Shown: positions 48,333 through 57,945 of the stretch, piece after piece
How the letters are laid out: every line of letters begins with the position of its first letter
Position numbering within the stretch: the stretch's first letter is position 1
From: Desulfatitalea sp. BRH_c12
Lineage (GTDB): Bacteria > Desulfobacterota > Desulfobacteria > Desulfobacterales > Desulfosarcinaceae
DNA length: 64,000 bases
NCBI GenBank assembly: GCA_000961655.1
Contig: LADR01000045.1
Coordinates: forward strand, 62,001 to 126,000
Reading direction: 5' to 3'
The notes under the pieces: generated by a model
What the model was told of the DNA's origin: nothing
Database searches by the model: none
What the model saw: only the letters and a program-made list of their open reading frames with translations
Made by a program: the position numbers and the translations under genes

Positions 48333-50121
48333 TCCCCACTCCAGGTCCTTAAATACAGAGCAAAAGACTTTGTGGTTGATCGCAGGAATTGCGGTACTCG
48401 CTTTCTTGCTTGCTCCCGCTGTTGTTGAATCGTACTTTTTGCGTATTGTCAGCCTGGCCCTGATGTATCTGATTTTAACCACCGGCCTGAATATCATAGC
48501 CGGTTATACAGGACAGGTATCTCTTGGGCAAGCTGGTCTGTACGGAATCGGCGCGTACACCGGTGCAATCCTTGCCGCCAAATTGGGGATGCCTTTCTGG
48601 CTCTGTTTGCCGGCAGCCATGGCTGTGTCCGGCTTGTTCGGACTCGTCTTAGGAGCCCCCACGCTGAAAGTTTCAGGACACTATCTCGCTCTCATTACCA
48701 TCGGCTTCGGTGTGATCGTGGAAAAAATTCTGGTGGAGTGGCAATCCTTAACCGGCGGTCCCATGGGACTGGCAGTGCCAGCAGTAACGTTTTTCGGCCA
48801 CACACTCAGCGAACAGGGGTTTTACTATTTGTCATTAGGTCTCTGCATTCTGACTCTATGGATTACAAACAACATTATCCACAGCTACTTTGGCAGAGCC
48901 TTTTCAGCCATTCGTGACAATGAACTGGCGGCAAGTTGCATGGGGATCAATCTGACAAGATACAAATTGTTGGCGTTCGTTTTGAGTGCCGTATTCGCCG
49001 GTGCGGCCGGATGCTTATACGCCTTCTACAGCGCCTTTATAAGCCCGGACAGTTTTTCTTTCAGCTTGTCGATATTTTTTCTGCTCACCATTATTGTCGG
49101 AGGAGCCGGAACGATTGTCGGACCGATCATAGGAACGCTGTTATTGGTCATCCTTCCGGAGTATCTCCATTTTCTGGATAAGCACAGGCTTACAATATAC
49201 GGAGCTCTGCTTATTGTGTCGGTCATTGGAATGCCCCAGGGTATTGTTGGTGCAATTCGGAAGAAATTCCCGCGTATCATAAACTTCATGCCGCCGGCTG
49301 AAGTTTCGCATCATCCGATTCCCCGGAATACAGACAACTATTCCACCGGCAATATTCTGGAAATGCAAAACGTAACTAAGCGCTTTGGCGGACTGAAGGC
49401 AATCGATAACTTTTCCATGACGATTAAAAGCAAAACCGTCCATAGCCTGATCGGACCCAACGGCGCCGGAAAATCCACCTTAATCAATATCATCAACGGC
49501 GTATATCATCCCGATGAAGGCAAAGTGACTTTCAGGCAGAAGGATCTGATTGGCCATAAGCCGGATCGCATCGCGCTTGCCGGCGCAGGCAGAACGTTTC
49601 AAAACGTCCAATTATTTCGTAATTTAACGGTCTTAGAAAATGTCATGGTGGGCGGTCATGGAAAGCACAAAATCAACATATTCACAACCATTCTACGCAG
49701 TAAAAAAGCCCGTGAGGAGGAGCAGAGATCGTATCAGCAAGCATGGTCTCTGCTCAAGTTCATGGGGATAGATGACAAGGTCAGTGAATACGCAGCCAGC
49801 CTTTCTGCCGGGCAGCAGCGCCTTCTGGAAATTGCCCGCGCCTTGGCGATGGAACCCAAACTTCTTTTACTGGATGAACCAGCCGCGGGATTAAATGATA
49901 CCGAAATCAAGCAACTCATGAAAATTATTAAGGATATAAAAGAAAATGGCATCACGGTCTTTTTAATCGAGCATCATATAGATTTTGTAATGGATGTTTC
50001 TGATACCGTAACGGTTCTGAACTTCGGCAGCAAAATTGCGGAAGGAAAACCGAATGAAGTGCAATCTAATCCGGATGTAATCAAAGCATATTTAGGCACA
50101 GAGGAGGCAGACGTATGCTAG
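48316..50121 (+). CDS. Fused ABC permease-ATPase (LivM-LivG in one chain)
   Basis: 601 residues. Residues ~1-320 are a LivM-type permease (NIIAGYTGQVSLGQAGLYGI; FSAIRDNELAASCMGINLTR coupling loop). A short linker (~320-345) leads to a LivG-type ATPase with Walker A GPNGAGKST, signature LSAGQQ (Ala instead of the usual Gly), Walker B LLLLDEPAAGL, and the switch histidine in LIEHHIDFV. With the separate LivF ATPase this gives one fused and one free nucleotide-binding subunit. Overlaps livH by 17 nt and livF by 7 nt. Confidence 0.92.
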   Translation: MKRKFNPHSRSLNTEQKTLWLIAGIAVLAFLLAPAVVESYFLRIVSLALMYLILTTGLNIIAGYTGQVSLGQAGLYGIGAYTGAILAAKLGMPFWLCLPAAMAVSGLFGLVLGAPTLKVSGHYLALITIGFGVIVEKILVEWQSLTGGPMGLAVPAVTFFGHTLSEQGFYYLSLGLCILTLWITNNIIHSYFGRAFSAIRDNELAASCMGINLTRYKLLAFVLSAVFAGAAGCLYAFYSAFISPDSFSFSLSIFFLLTIIVGGAGTIVGPIIGTLLLVILPEYLHFLDKHRLTIYGALLIVSVIGMPQGIVGAIRKKFPRIINFMPPAEVSHHPIPRNTDNYSTGNILEMQNVTKRFGGLKAIDNFSMTIKSKTVHSLIGPNGAGKSTLINIINGVYHPDEGKVTFRQKDLIGHKPDRIALAGAGRTFQNVQLFRNLTVLENVMVGGHGKHKINIFTTILRSKKAREEEQRSYQQAWSLLKFMGIDDKVSEYAASLSAGQQRLLEIARALAMEPKLLLLDEPAAGLNDTEIKQLMKIIKDIKENGITVFLIEHHIDFVMDVSDTVTVLNFGSKIAEGKPNEVQSNPDVIKAYLGTEEADVC

Positions 50122-50840
50122 ACATTAAAGAAATTCGGGTTAGTTACGACAAAATTGAAGTCATTAAAGGTGTTTCATTCAAGATCGAGAAAGGCGAAAT
50201 TGTGGTCATTATCGGCGCCAATGGCGCCGGCAAGAGCACGATTATGAAAACCATTACCGGCCTTGTTAAGCCAACCAGCGGTCAAATATCATTTAATAAT
50301 GTTGATATTGCGAGACTGTCGGCAGAAAAGATTGTTGCAGCGGGCATTACCATGTGTCCCGAGGGAAGACAGGTCTTTCCCCAACACACAGTATACCAGA
50401 ATCTGATACTCGGCGCCTATCTCATTAAAAAAAACAGAAAAGTCGTTCAGACGAGAATAGAACAGATGTATCAACTCTTTCCCATTTTACTGGAGAGAAA
50501 AGACCAGCCAGCGGGAACGTTAAGCGGAGGAGAGCAGCAAATGCTGGCTATTGCCCGGGCCATGATGATCAATCCCGATCTTTTGCTGCTCGATGAGCCT
50601 TCTGCAGGATTGGCTCCTATCTTTGTAAAGAATATTTTTCAAATGATCAAACATCTTTCCAGACAGGGAACAACCATTTTACTTGTCGAACAAATGGCTA
50701 AAATGGCTCTTTCCATTGCCGACCGAGCTTATGTTCTGGAAACCGGCCGGATTGTAATTTCGGGTAGTGCACAAGAGGTGATGCATGATCCACGCGTTGA
50801 GGAAAGCTATTTGGGGCAGAAAAAACACTGCGCCGTTTAA
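50115..50840 (+). CDS. livF: ABC transporter ATPase (LivF-like)
   Basis: 241 residues, GAGGAGG before ATG 50115. Walker A GANGAGKST, signature LSGGEQQML, Walker B LLLLDEPSAGL, switch histidine replaced by Gln in LVEQMAKMA as is usual in LivF. Pairs with the ATPase half of the upstream fusion. Last gene of the transporter block; a 177-nt gap to the CoA-transferase contains no gene. Confidence 0.93.
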   Translation: MLDIKEIRVSYDKIEVIKGVSFKIEKGEIVVIIGANGAGKSTIMKTITGLVKPTSGQISFNNVDIARLSAEKIVAAGITMCPEGRQVFPQHTVYQNLILGAYLIKKNRKVVQTRIEQMYQLFPILLERKDQPAGTLSGGEQQMLAIARAMMINPDLLLLDEPSAGLAPIFVKNIFQMIKHLSRQGTTILLVEQMAKMALSIADRAYVLETGRIVISGSAQEVMHDPRVEESYLGQKKHCAV

Positions 50841-51017
50841 GATATCTGAGGTGACGAAGATGAGCGGTGAATTCAACTCTTATGCTTGACAGTCAATAGA
50901 AGCCCATCGAACCACAATAATAGAATATGCGCGATGGCGTGCTTGCCACTGCAAAGGGATATGTCTATGCTTCTGGCTTCGCTGTCTGGTAACTGAAGTA
51001 AAATGGAGGTGTCACAA

Positions 51018-52589
51018 TTGTTTAAAGTAATGACTGGAAAGCAGGCCGCCGAGTTAATCAATGATGGAGATAGCGTATCTATCAATGGGTTCGGTTCGGT
51101 GTCACATCCTGACGAAATAGACAAGGCGATCGAAGAGCGTTTTCTGGACACAGGAAAGCCTCGCGACCTGACCATGATTTTCGCCTCAGGACAAGGTCAT
51201 AACAAAAAAGGTGCATACGCTGACCGCTTGGGCCAGGAAGGATTAGTTAAGAAGGTCATCGGAGGCCATTTTGCCTTGATGCCGCAAATTCGCGAAATGA
51301 TCGCCCGGAATAAAATTCAAGCCTACAATCTTCCCCAAGGGGTGATTTGTCATCTTTTCCGAGCTTGCGCAAGCAACAAACCCGGAATACTGACTAAGGT
51401 CGGCATCCACACATTCATCGATCCCCGCTTCGGTGCCGGACGTCTTAATGAAATATCCAAGGAGACTTGGGTCGAATTAATGGAATTGAATGGCGAAGAA
51501 TATCTCTATTATAAAACGCCGCGGGTTAATGTGGCGATCGTACGGGGTACAACAGCCGATCCTAGTGGGAATATTACTGCTGAAAAGGAATCTTTGATTG
51601 TTGATGCGTTGCACATCTGCCAGGCAGCCAAAGCCAACAATGGGAAGGTCATTGTTCAGGTGGAACGCTTATCTACTAATCCAGCAAATCCCCGACAGGT
51701 AATTGTTCCCGGTGTTTTGGTTGATGCGGTGGTTCTGGCACCTGATCAGAAACAAACGATATCAGAGATATACAATCCGGCTTATTCAGGTGAAATCCGT
51801 ATGCCCCATGAACAAATCAACAGAGTTATAGATGAAATTCGTGAAATAGACCGTCGGGCAGGCGTTGCTAAAGAAAGAAGCTATGCCAGTATGATTATTG
51901 GCAGGCGCGCCGCCCAGGAATTGAGGCCCGGCAATGTTATTAATCTGGGTGTCGGCCTGCCGGAAATGGTTAGCATCGCCGCTCAGGAAAGAGGAACCAT
52001 CAATGACCTTATTTTTACTATTGAACCGGGGGTTATCGGCGGTGTGCCTTCGGTCGGAGGAAGTTTTGGTGCATCTTTCAACCCTGACATCATTTATAGC
52101 CAGGCCAGTCAGTTTGATTTCTACGACGGGGGCGGTCTGGACATTGCTTACATGGGCGCCATGGAAGTGGATCAAAAAGGCAACGTTAATGTCAGCCGCT
52201 TGGGCGACAAGGTGATCGGCGTAGGCGGATTCGTGAACATTACCCAGTCGGCCAAAAAAGTGGTGTACTGTTTTCCTTTTATGGGCGGCGGTCTGGATGT
52301 AAAATTTGACAACGGCAGCTTGACCATTGTGCGCGAGGGCCGCATAGAGAAATTCAGCAAAGAGGTACAGCAAATCAGCTTTAGCGGGAATTATGCAACT
52401 AAAAATCAGCAGCCTGTTTTGTATGTAACCGAAAGATGTGTGTTCAGTTTAACCATTGGCGGATTGGCGCTGATCGAGATTGCGCCGGGTATTGATCTTC
52501 ACAGGGACATTTTAGGCAAACTGCCTTTCCAGCCGATCGTATCTGATCAACTCAAAACAATGGATATGAACTGTTTCACAAGCCCATGA
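51018..52589 (+). CDS. Single-chain acyl-CoA:carboxylate CoA-transferase (YdiF/Pct type)
   Basis: About 523 residues. I favour TTG 51018, eight bases after GGAGG; ATG 51003 overlaps that ribosome site. The N-terminal half matches an alpha subunit (GKQAAELINDGDSVSINGFG) and the C-terminal half a beta subunit, with the catalytic glutamate in FTIEPGVIGGVPSVGGSFGA and MEVDQKGNVNVSRLG. Family members include propionate CoA-transferase and acetate/3-oxoacid transferases. Placed after the transporter genes, it probably activates the imported carboxylate or its catabolite with CoA. Confidence 0.88.
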   Translation: MFKVMTGKQAAELINDGDSVSINGFGSVSHPDEIDKAIEERFLDTGKPRDLTMIFASGQGHNKKGAYADRLGQEGLVKKVIGGHFALMPQIREMIARNKIQAYNLPQGVICHLFRACASNKPGILTKVGIHTFIDPRFGAGRLNEISKETWVELMELNGEEYLYYKTPRVNVAIVRGTTADPSGNITAEKESLIVDALHICQAAKANNGKVIVQVERLSTNPANPRQVIVPGVLVDAVVLAPDQKQTISEIYNPAYSGEIRMPHEQINRVIDEIREIDRRAGVAKERSYASMIIGRRAAQELRPGNVINLGVGLPEMVSIAAQERGTINDLIFTIEPGVIGGVPSVGGSFGASFNPDIIYSQASQFDFYDGGGLDIAYMGAMEVDQKGNVNVSRLGDKVIGVGGFVNITQSAKKVVYCFPFMGGGLDVKFDNGSLTIVREGRIEKFSKEVQQISFSGNYATKNQQPVLYVTERCVFSLTIGGLALIEIAPGIDLHRDILGKLPFQPIVSDQLKTMDMNCFTSP

Positions 52590-52639
52590 ACCATAACCGT
52601 GAAAACCTTCAGGCAAGATTGAAGTTGATGATTTTTTAA

Positions 52640-53040
52640 CTATGCGGCCAGCAACCGGTCCAACACCCGGCTATGTCTGGAGCAATTTGCTTGCACCAAC
52701 GTTATCCCTGGCGCCACTGTGATCACCGATGGCTGAAATGGGTACAAGTTCGTTTCAAAAGCATACACCTATCGCAAGATCATTGCGTCCAAAGCTGATG
52801 ATAAAAGCAGCGTTCTGCCCGGTGTCCACACGGTCGCATAATTATTAAAAAGGCTACTTGGTACCTTCCAGGGCCGATTCGCTCCCTCGCATCTTCAAAG
52901 TTATTTGGATGAATACGTGTCAGGTTCGATCGTCGAAAATCCCGTTACATCGGCAAAAGTTCTGACGTATTGCGCAACAGGTAACTTCATCAACAAAAAT
53001 GACGTACAAACAAATAGTCGGTGGTTCCCGCCATATCGCC
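52640..53040 (+). pseudogene. IS1595-family (ISXO2-like) transposase remnant
   Basis: Frames on the plus strand spell FACTNVIPGATVITDG, YKFVSKAYTYRKIIASKADD, SVLPGVHTVA, a stop, and LLGTFQGRFAPSHLQSYLDE, the C-terminal part of ISXO2-type transposases, broken by several stops and shifts. The remaining part of the 505-nt gap (52590-53094) has no gene. Confidence 0.65.
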
Positions 53041-53094
53041 TCTTGGCGAACTGAATCAAAATGTCACTTTAGCTTTAGATGAGGAGGAGAGACA

Positions 53095-54948
53095 ATGAAG
53101 GCAGTAATGAAAGCGGTAGCGAAAACTTTGCGCTTGTGCATGACGCTGGGCGCGGCGGCCTTAATGCTGTCCGCTTGCGGGGACGGTAGCGATAGCAATG
53201 GCATCGGTGGCATGATGGTCGCCGAGACGGACTACGGCATTCTCATCGGTACCGACACACATGCACCCGGCGTGCTGGCATGGCTGGGCGTGCCCTTCGC
53301 CAAGGCGCCGGTCGGCGGCCTGCGCTGGAAGGCACCGCAAAACCCGGAACACTGGACAGGACTCAAGGCCGCGCACGAGTTCGGCGATGCCTGCCTCCAG
53401 CATGGCCGCATCTATGGTCCCGGTGCCAACGATACATATGACGACACCATTGCAACGACGCTGAACCAAGCGGTAGGCTGCGAGGACTGCCTGAACCTGA
53501 ACATCTGGCGTCCGGCCAGCACGGAGTCGAACCTGCCGGTCATCGTCTTCTTCTATGGGGGCAGTAACGTCTCCGGCTACAATGCCGACCCCGCCTACAA
53601 CGGGGCAGAACTCGCGAAGAAAGCCAATGCGGTGGTAGTCAGTGCCAATTACCGCGTCGGCATCATGGGATGGTTGCGTCTGGTTCAATTCCAGAACGGC
53701 AATGCGCTCGACAGCTCCGGCAACTACGGCACGCTCGATACCATCAAGGCGCTTGAGTACGTCAACGAGAACATCGACAAATTCGGCGGTGACCCGGGGA
53801 ATGTGACCATCTGGGGTCAATCGGCGGGTGCCGTCAATGTATTTGCACTGATGGCCTCACCGCAAGCCGAGGGCCTGTTCCACAAGGCGGTTCCTATCAG
53901 TGGCGGTGCCACCTCCGTCCCTTCCGCCGCAGCACCGCTGCCGAGCATGAACTCCAAGGAGAAGCACGAGATGTACTCCAACACGCTGCTGTATGCACTG
54001 GTGATCGACAGCGGCCTGGCCACCGACGCCGCAACGTCGAAGGCTTACGTGGATAGCAAGACCGCGGCAGAAATCGCAACGTTCATGCGGGGTAAATCGG
54101 CAACAGATATCATCAAGACAGCCTTTACACCCCGTCCTGAAGGCATGGCGGCGACCGACAACAGCGCTGCAGTTGCAGCAAACGGGATTGTCGGCACTCC
54201 GGCATCGGCACCGATCCCCGAAGGTACGGTGATTCCGGTCGACGTCATCGACACGTTCAAGAACGGCACGTTCAATAACGTTCCTGTATTGGTGGGCAAT
54301 ACGCGCGACGAAGGCAAACTGTTCGGCACCATCCCGCCTGTGGTCTTTGGGGGGACCGGCCCTTCTTCGTTGAAGCCACTGTATAAAATGTCTGATGCCC
54401 AGCGCTTCATGGCTATGAAGAACTTCGATCCAGATGCAGCGGTGCCGAATACCACTCTGGCTGATCAGATCAACGCAGAGTTCCTGCCACTCGTCACGCC
54501 GCCAAGCTTCCCGCCCACGGAATACAACGGATGGACCAACGTCTACGGCAAGATGATCTTCACCACCTTGGGAGATCCGCTCACGCAGGGAGTTGCTGCA
54601 GAAGCGATGAACGCGCTCAAAATCCACCAGAATAATGTGTATTACTACATGTTCAACTGGGATGAGGAACCGTCACCGTGGAACGATGTGTATGGTGCGG
54701 CGCACGGCTTCGACCTGCCCTTCCTGTTCGGCAACTTCACCAAGGCTTCCCTGTTCTCGAAGGTAGTCGGTGGCAAATCCAATGAAGCGGGACGTTTGGC
54801 ACTGTCCGACGCCATGATCGCCAGCCTGGCGGCGTTCGCCCGGACGGGGGACCCCAACAACGCCTATTTGGGAGCGGTCTGGGAACCGTGGCCGAAGCAG
54901 ATCAACTTCGACGCCAGCAAGACGGCAGCGACCATCACGGTACAGTAG
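53095..54948 (+). CDS. Type B carboxylesterase lipoprotein
   Basis: 617 residues with GAGGAGG before ATG 53095. A lipoprotein signal ends in LMLSACGDGSDSN, so the enzyme is exported and lipid-anchored. The alpha/beta-hydrolase has EDCLNLNIWRPA, oxyanion loop VFFYGGSN, nucleophile serine in IWGQSAGAVN near 245, and the histidine region AAHGFDLPFLFGN near 545. Hydrolyses carboxyl esters; substrate unknown. Base composition is clearly richer in G+C than the flanking genes, and the gene lies between an IS remnant and its own terminator, suggesting acquisition by transfer. Confidence 0.88.
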   Translation: MKAVMKAVAKTLRLCMTLGAAALMLSACGDGSDSNGIGGMMVAETDYGILIGTDTHAPGVLAWLGVPFAKAPVGGLRWKAPQNPEHWTGLKAAHEFGDACLQHGRIYGPGANDTYDDTIATTLNQAVGCEDCLNLNIWRPASTESNLPVIVFFYGGSNVSGYNADPAYNGAELAKKANAVVVSANYRVGIMGWLRLVQFQNGNALDSSGNYGTLDTIKALEYVNENIDKFGGDPGNVTIWGQSAGAVNVFALMASPQAEGLFHKAVPISGGATSVPSAAAPLPSMNSKEKHEMYSNTLLYALVIDSGLATDAATSKAYVDSKTAAEIATFMRGKSATDIIKTAFTPRPEGMAATDNSAAVAANGIVGTPASAPIPEGTVIPVDVIDTFKNGTFNNVPVLVGNTRDEGKLFGTIPPVVFGGTGPSSLKPLYKMSDAQRFMAMKNFDPDAAVPNTTLADQINAEFLPLVTPPSFPPTEYNGWTNVYGKMIFTTLGDPLTQGVAAEAMNALKIHQNNVYYYMFNWDEEPSPWNDVYGAAHGFDLPFLFGNFTKASLFSKVVGGKSNEAGRLALSDAMIASLAAFARTGDPNNAYLGAVWEPWPKQINFDASKTAATITVQ

Positions 54949-54995
54949 GAAGGCATGGCGGACCCTACTTTTTCAAGTCTGGGGCATTGAGTAAG

Positions 54996-55032
54996 GGCGC
55001 ATCCGTCCGCAAGGTGGATGCGCCTTTTTTTT
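54996..55032 (+). terminator. Intrinsic terminator after the carboxylesterase
   Basis: GGCGCATCC (54996-55004) pairs perfectly with GGATGCGCC (55016-55024), followed by eight T residues. Confidence 0.93.
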
Positions 55033-55234
55033 GAATGAATCTGATCGCGACCACTGTCTTATGAGTTTAAACTGCAGTTCCTGTGAGACTTGTTTGAGAC
55101 ATCCCACATTCTGAGGGATCTGGATTAGTGTATGCAGAAAAGAAGTGGAGGCAACCGGATCAGAAAACGATCGGGCGATGCGTATAAAAGCATCGTACTT
55201 GAATCAAGTATAATATTTTCGCATTCTGTCAATT

Positions 55235-55297
55235 AAAAAAATGAGCCTGGAAAAACAGGCTGCCCCCGCATAGCGGGTAGCCCGGCTCGTCATTTTT
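55235..55297. repeat. Structured intergenic hairpin, bidirectional-terminator-like
   Basis: An A-tract (55235-55241), then GAGCC (55243-55247) pairing with GGCTC (55284-55288), an inner imperfect stem (GGCT-CCC with GGG-AGCC), then TTTTT at 55293-55297. It could terminate in either direction or be a dispersed hairpin repeat. No gene is seen elsewhere in 55033-55611. Confidence 0.4.
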
Positions 55298-55611
55298 GCG
55301 TGACCTTTTGGGTGCTACCCTTTATCAGACTCGAAAGGATGCCCGGCATGCTTCCGGGAAAAGGACAGTGACAAACCACAGAAACACATCTTAGGTGCTT
55401 TGGGCTATTCAAAATTCCATGTCTTCGAATTGTAAAACTTTTGTAAAAGCGCACCCCTGCCTTGTTATCCAATCATCGGTTTTATACAATAGATACGTTC
55501 ATGCTGACCGCAGATGATCCCCTGTCAGAATAACCATCAGTGGCGTTGGCTGAAGACGAATTGTTCGGATACCTTGGGACTACCAGTTATATGTATAGGA
55601 GTAAATGGAAA

Positions 55612-56724
55612 ATGCCATTACCAAAACTTGTCATTGGAGATCTAACAATCAATGTTCCTATTATTCAGGGGGGCATGGGGGTCGGCATTTCTCTTTCGGG
55701 GCTGGCATCTGCAGTGGCAGACCAGGGCGGTGTGGGGGTTATTGCGGCCGCCATGCCGGGTATTCATGAGCCGGACATTGCTACCAACAGTGATGCCGCC
55801 AATATCCGTGTATTGGAAAGAGAGATCAGAAAGGCGCGGCGAATGACCTCGGGGGTTATCGGTGTCAATATCATGGTCGCCTTGACCAATTACGCTGATA
55901 TGGTGCGCACGGCTATCGCCGAAAAGATCGATATCATCTTCTCCGGTGCCGGTTTGCCGCTTGACTTGCCGGGTTTTCTGAAAGCAGGCTCTGTAACCAA
56001 ACTGGTGCCCATTGTATCGTCGGCCAGAGCGGCCAAAATTATCTGTCAAAAATGGTTGGCGCGGTTCGACTATCTGCCGGACGCCTTTGTGGTTGAAGGC
56101 CCTAAAGCAGGGGGACACATCGGATTTAAACCGGACCAGATCGATGATCCCAAATTTTCCCTGGAAAAAATTGTGACCGAAGTAATCGAAATCCTTAAAC
56201 CCATTGAAGCAGAAAACGATCGAACGATCCCGGTCATTGCCGCTGGCGGCATCTTTAACGGCCAGGACATTTACGCGTTCATAGAAATGGGAGCAGCAGG
56301 AGTGCAAATGGGTACACGTTTTGTTGCAACCCATGAATGTGATGCCGATGCAGCTTTTAAACAAGCATATGTCGATTCCAAAAAAGAGGATATGGTGATC
56401 ATCAAGAGCCCGGTTGGGTTGCCTGGTCGGGCGGTTCGGAATGCCTTCATCGATGAGATCACCAAAGGGCGCCAAAAACCGTTTAAGTGCCCGTTTCACT
56501 GCATTAAAACATGTAACCCCAAAAAGAGCCCTTATTGCATTGCCATTGCTTTAGGCAATGCCCGCAAGGGCAAAATGAAACAAGGATTTGCATTTGCGGG
56601 TCAAAACGCCTATCGCGTTGACGAGATCATATCTGTCAAGGAGTTGATGACTTTGCTTCAAACAGAATACCACCTAACCGATATCTGTTCAAAAACTCAA
56701 ACCACTGAACTGGTAACGACATGA
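55612..56724 (+). CDS. Nitronate monooxygenase family flavoprotein (2-nitropropane dioxygenase-like)
   Basis: TIM-barrel FMN protein of about 370 residues. I take ATG 55612 (PLPKLVIGDLTINVPIIQGG) with AGGAG ten bases upstream; longer starts at 55591 or 55540 are possible. Motifs: IIQGGMGVGISLSGLASAVA, VIGVNIMVALTNYADMV, EGPKAGGHIGF, IPVIAAGGIFNGQDI, AAGVQMGTRFVATHEC. The C-terminus has a cysteine-rich segment (KCPFHCIKTCNPKKSPYC) that could bind a metal or Fe-S cluster, as in enoyl-reductase-like members of anaerobes. Oxygen-dependent nitronate oxidation is unlikely if the host is anaerobic; an FabK-like or other reductase role is possible. Confidence 0.8.
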   Translation: MPLPKLVIGDLTINVPIIQGGMGVGISLSGLASAVADQGGVGVIAAAMPGIHEPDIATNSDAANIRVLEREIRKARRMTSGVIGVNIMVALTNYADMVRTAIAEKIDIIFSGAGLPLDLPGFLKAGSVTKLVPIVSSARAAKIICQKWLARFDYLPDAFVVEGPKAGGHIGFKPDQIDDPKFSLEKIVTEVIEILKPIEAENDRTIPVIAAGGIFNGQDIYAFIEMGAAGVQMGTRFVATHECDADAAFKQAYVDSKKEDMVIIKSPVGLPGRAVRNAFIDEITKGRQKPFKCPFHCIKTCNPKKSPYCIAIALGNARKGKMKQGFAFAGQNAYRVDEIISVKELMTLLQTEYHLTDICSKTQTTELVTT

Positions 56725-57204
56725 GCCATTGCTAACGCGAACGGGTGGGTGGGCGCCGCCGGGTCAGGGACCACTTTCGCTGCAATAGCGCCGATAAACC
56801 TGGCATAGCCACTTTGACCGTCGCATAGCATATGGGCAACCGCACCTAACCAGCAGGTTGCGGCCAATTTACCTCTAACCAATCCCGGCGATTTTTTGCT
56901 GCAGCAAGTGCATTGGTTTTGCTGTGCGGCCCCATGTCCTGCGCGCACCTAATGCCTCACTAAATCTCACGGCTGACGTGGCGCGGACCACCCACCCGGT
57001 TCACCTCCTCCGTGCCAATCCCGAATACAATTGCCTTGCCAATTGTCACTGGAGCGAACTGGATTTGGATCAATGAGTGAAAAAAATGCAATGCAGTGAT
57101 ACACTTTGAAAATGATAGCGACTGGGTCATTCAGAGTCCGGTCATGGGGACGAGAGTATCCTGACTCAACATGAAACAACGGCTAAGCGAACAGGAGCTA
57201 AGAG
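56725..57204. other. 480-nt gap with inverted-repeat arm, no supported gene
   Basis: An open minus-strand frame at 56697-56948 has no recognisable family and no ribosome site. The GC-rich arm at 56978-57005 belongs to the long inverted repeat. A related GGGTGGGTGGG motif occurs at 56741. Confidence 0.4.
56978..57005 (+). repeat. Left arm of a 28-bp inverted repeat bounding 2.2 kb
   Basis: GTGGCGCGGACCACCC at the outer side continues to ACCCGG-T-TCACC. It is the reverse complement of 59188-59215 with a single mismatch at 57000. The enclosed segment carries the DUF2889-like and MFS genes. Confidence 0.8.
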
Positions 57205-57729
57205 ATGAAATTCGACAGGACAGTGAACCAGAAAATACATTCGCGGCAATTAGACATCGTCACTTACAAATGCACACCTGACTCCTTTATTGTTGAAGGC
57301 ACCCTTAAAGATGAACGCCTGGCGGACTCGTATGGGACTTCTGGAAAATTATTTCCGCCGGGCACCATTCATCACATGATCATACGGATAGCGGTGAAGG
57401 GACCCAATCTGGTTATCGACGATATCGAAGTCGAAATGCCCACGCTTCCGAATGAATTTTGCATCGAGACAATTAAATGTCTTGATCCCATAAAAGGCAT
57501 GTCCATTGTTTCCGGATTTACATCCAAGGTAAAAAAACTTGTGGGTGGCGTTAAAGGATGCGTCCATTTGGTGGCATTGTTGACGGCCATGGCGCCAGCG
57601 GCATTTCAGGGGGTTTTCAGTGGAATGGAACGGAAACTCCAGGGTCCACACATGGTAGAGAAAATGAAAGATACCTGCTGGGTCTGGCGTGCGAATGGTC
57701 CGTTGATGAACCAGATTAAAGAGACATAA
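57205..57729 (+). CDS. DUF2889-like protein
   Basis: 174 residues, AGGAG before ATG 57205. The order of features matches DUF2889: an opening R-x-i block with SFIVEGTLKDERLADSYG, the HHMIIRIAVKGPNLVIDDIE strand, a paired-cysteine region (FCIETIKCLDPIKGMSIVSG), and VGGVKGCVHLVALLTAMAPA. Function unknown; cysteines and the GCVHL histidine could bind a metal. Members often lie near acyl-CoA or hydrocarbon genes. Lies inside the inverted repeat with the MFS gene. Confidence 0.75.
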   Translation: MKFDRTVNQKIHSRQLDIVTYKCTPDSFIVEGTLKDERLADSYGTSGKLFPPGTIHHMIIRIAVKGPNLVIDDIEVEMPTLPNEFCIETIKCLDPIKGMSIVSGFTSKVKKLVGGVKGCVHLVALLTAMAPAAFQGVFSGMERKLQGPHMVEKMKDTCWVWRANGPLMNQIKET

Positions 57730-57945
57730 TACCGAAGTGTTGCATGACCGTGGGCACTTCTGATTTTCAGTAATCCCATTTTGGCCGAACGTGCTCTGGT
57801 TGCAGGCTGAAAATGACCTGCCCCATCGATGAAGTAGTGATTGTGCTCAGGTCACTTTTGAGGCCCACGTACAAAGGCTATCAGATCCCGCCGCATTCAT
57901 GTTCTCAAACGGCGCATTCCAGTATCATTCTTGGGCAATTGGTTT

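Noticed and set aside
56697-56948. Minus-strand open frame of 83 codons
   Set aside because: No ribosome site, no recognisable family, and it overlaps the end of the nitronate-monooxygenase-like gene.
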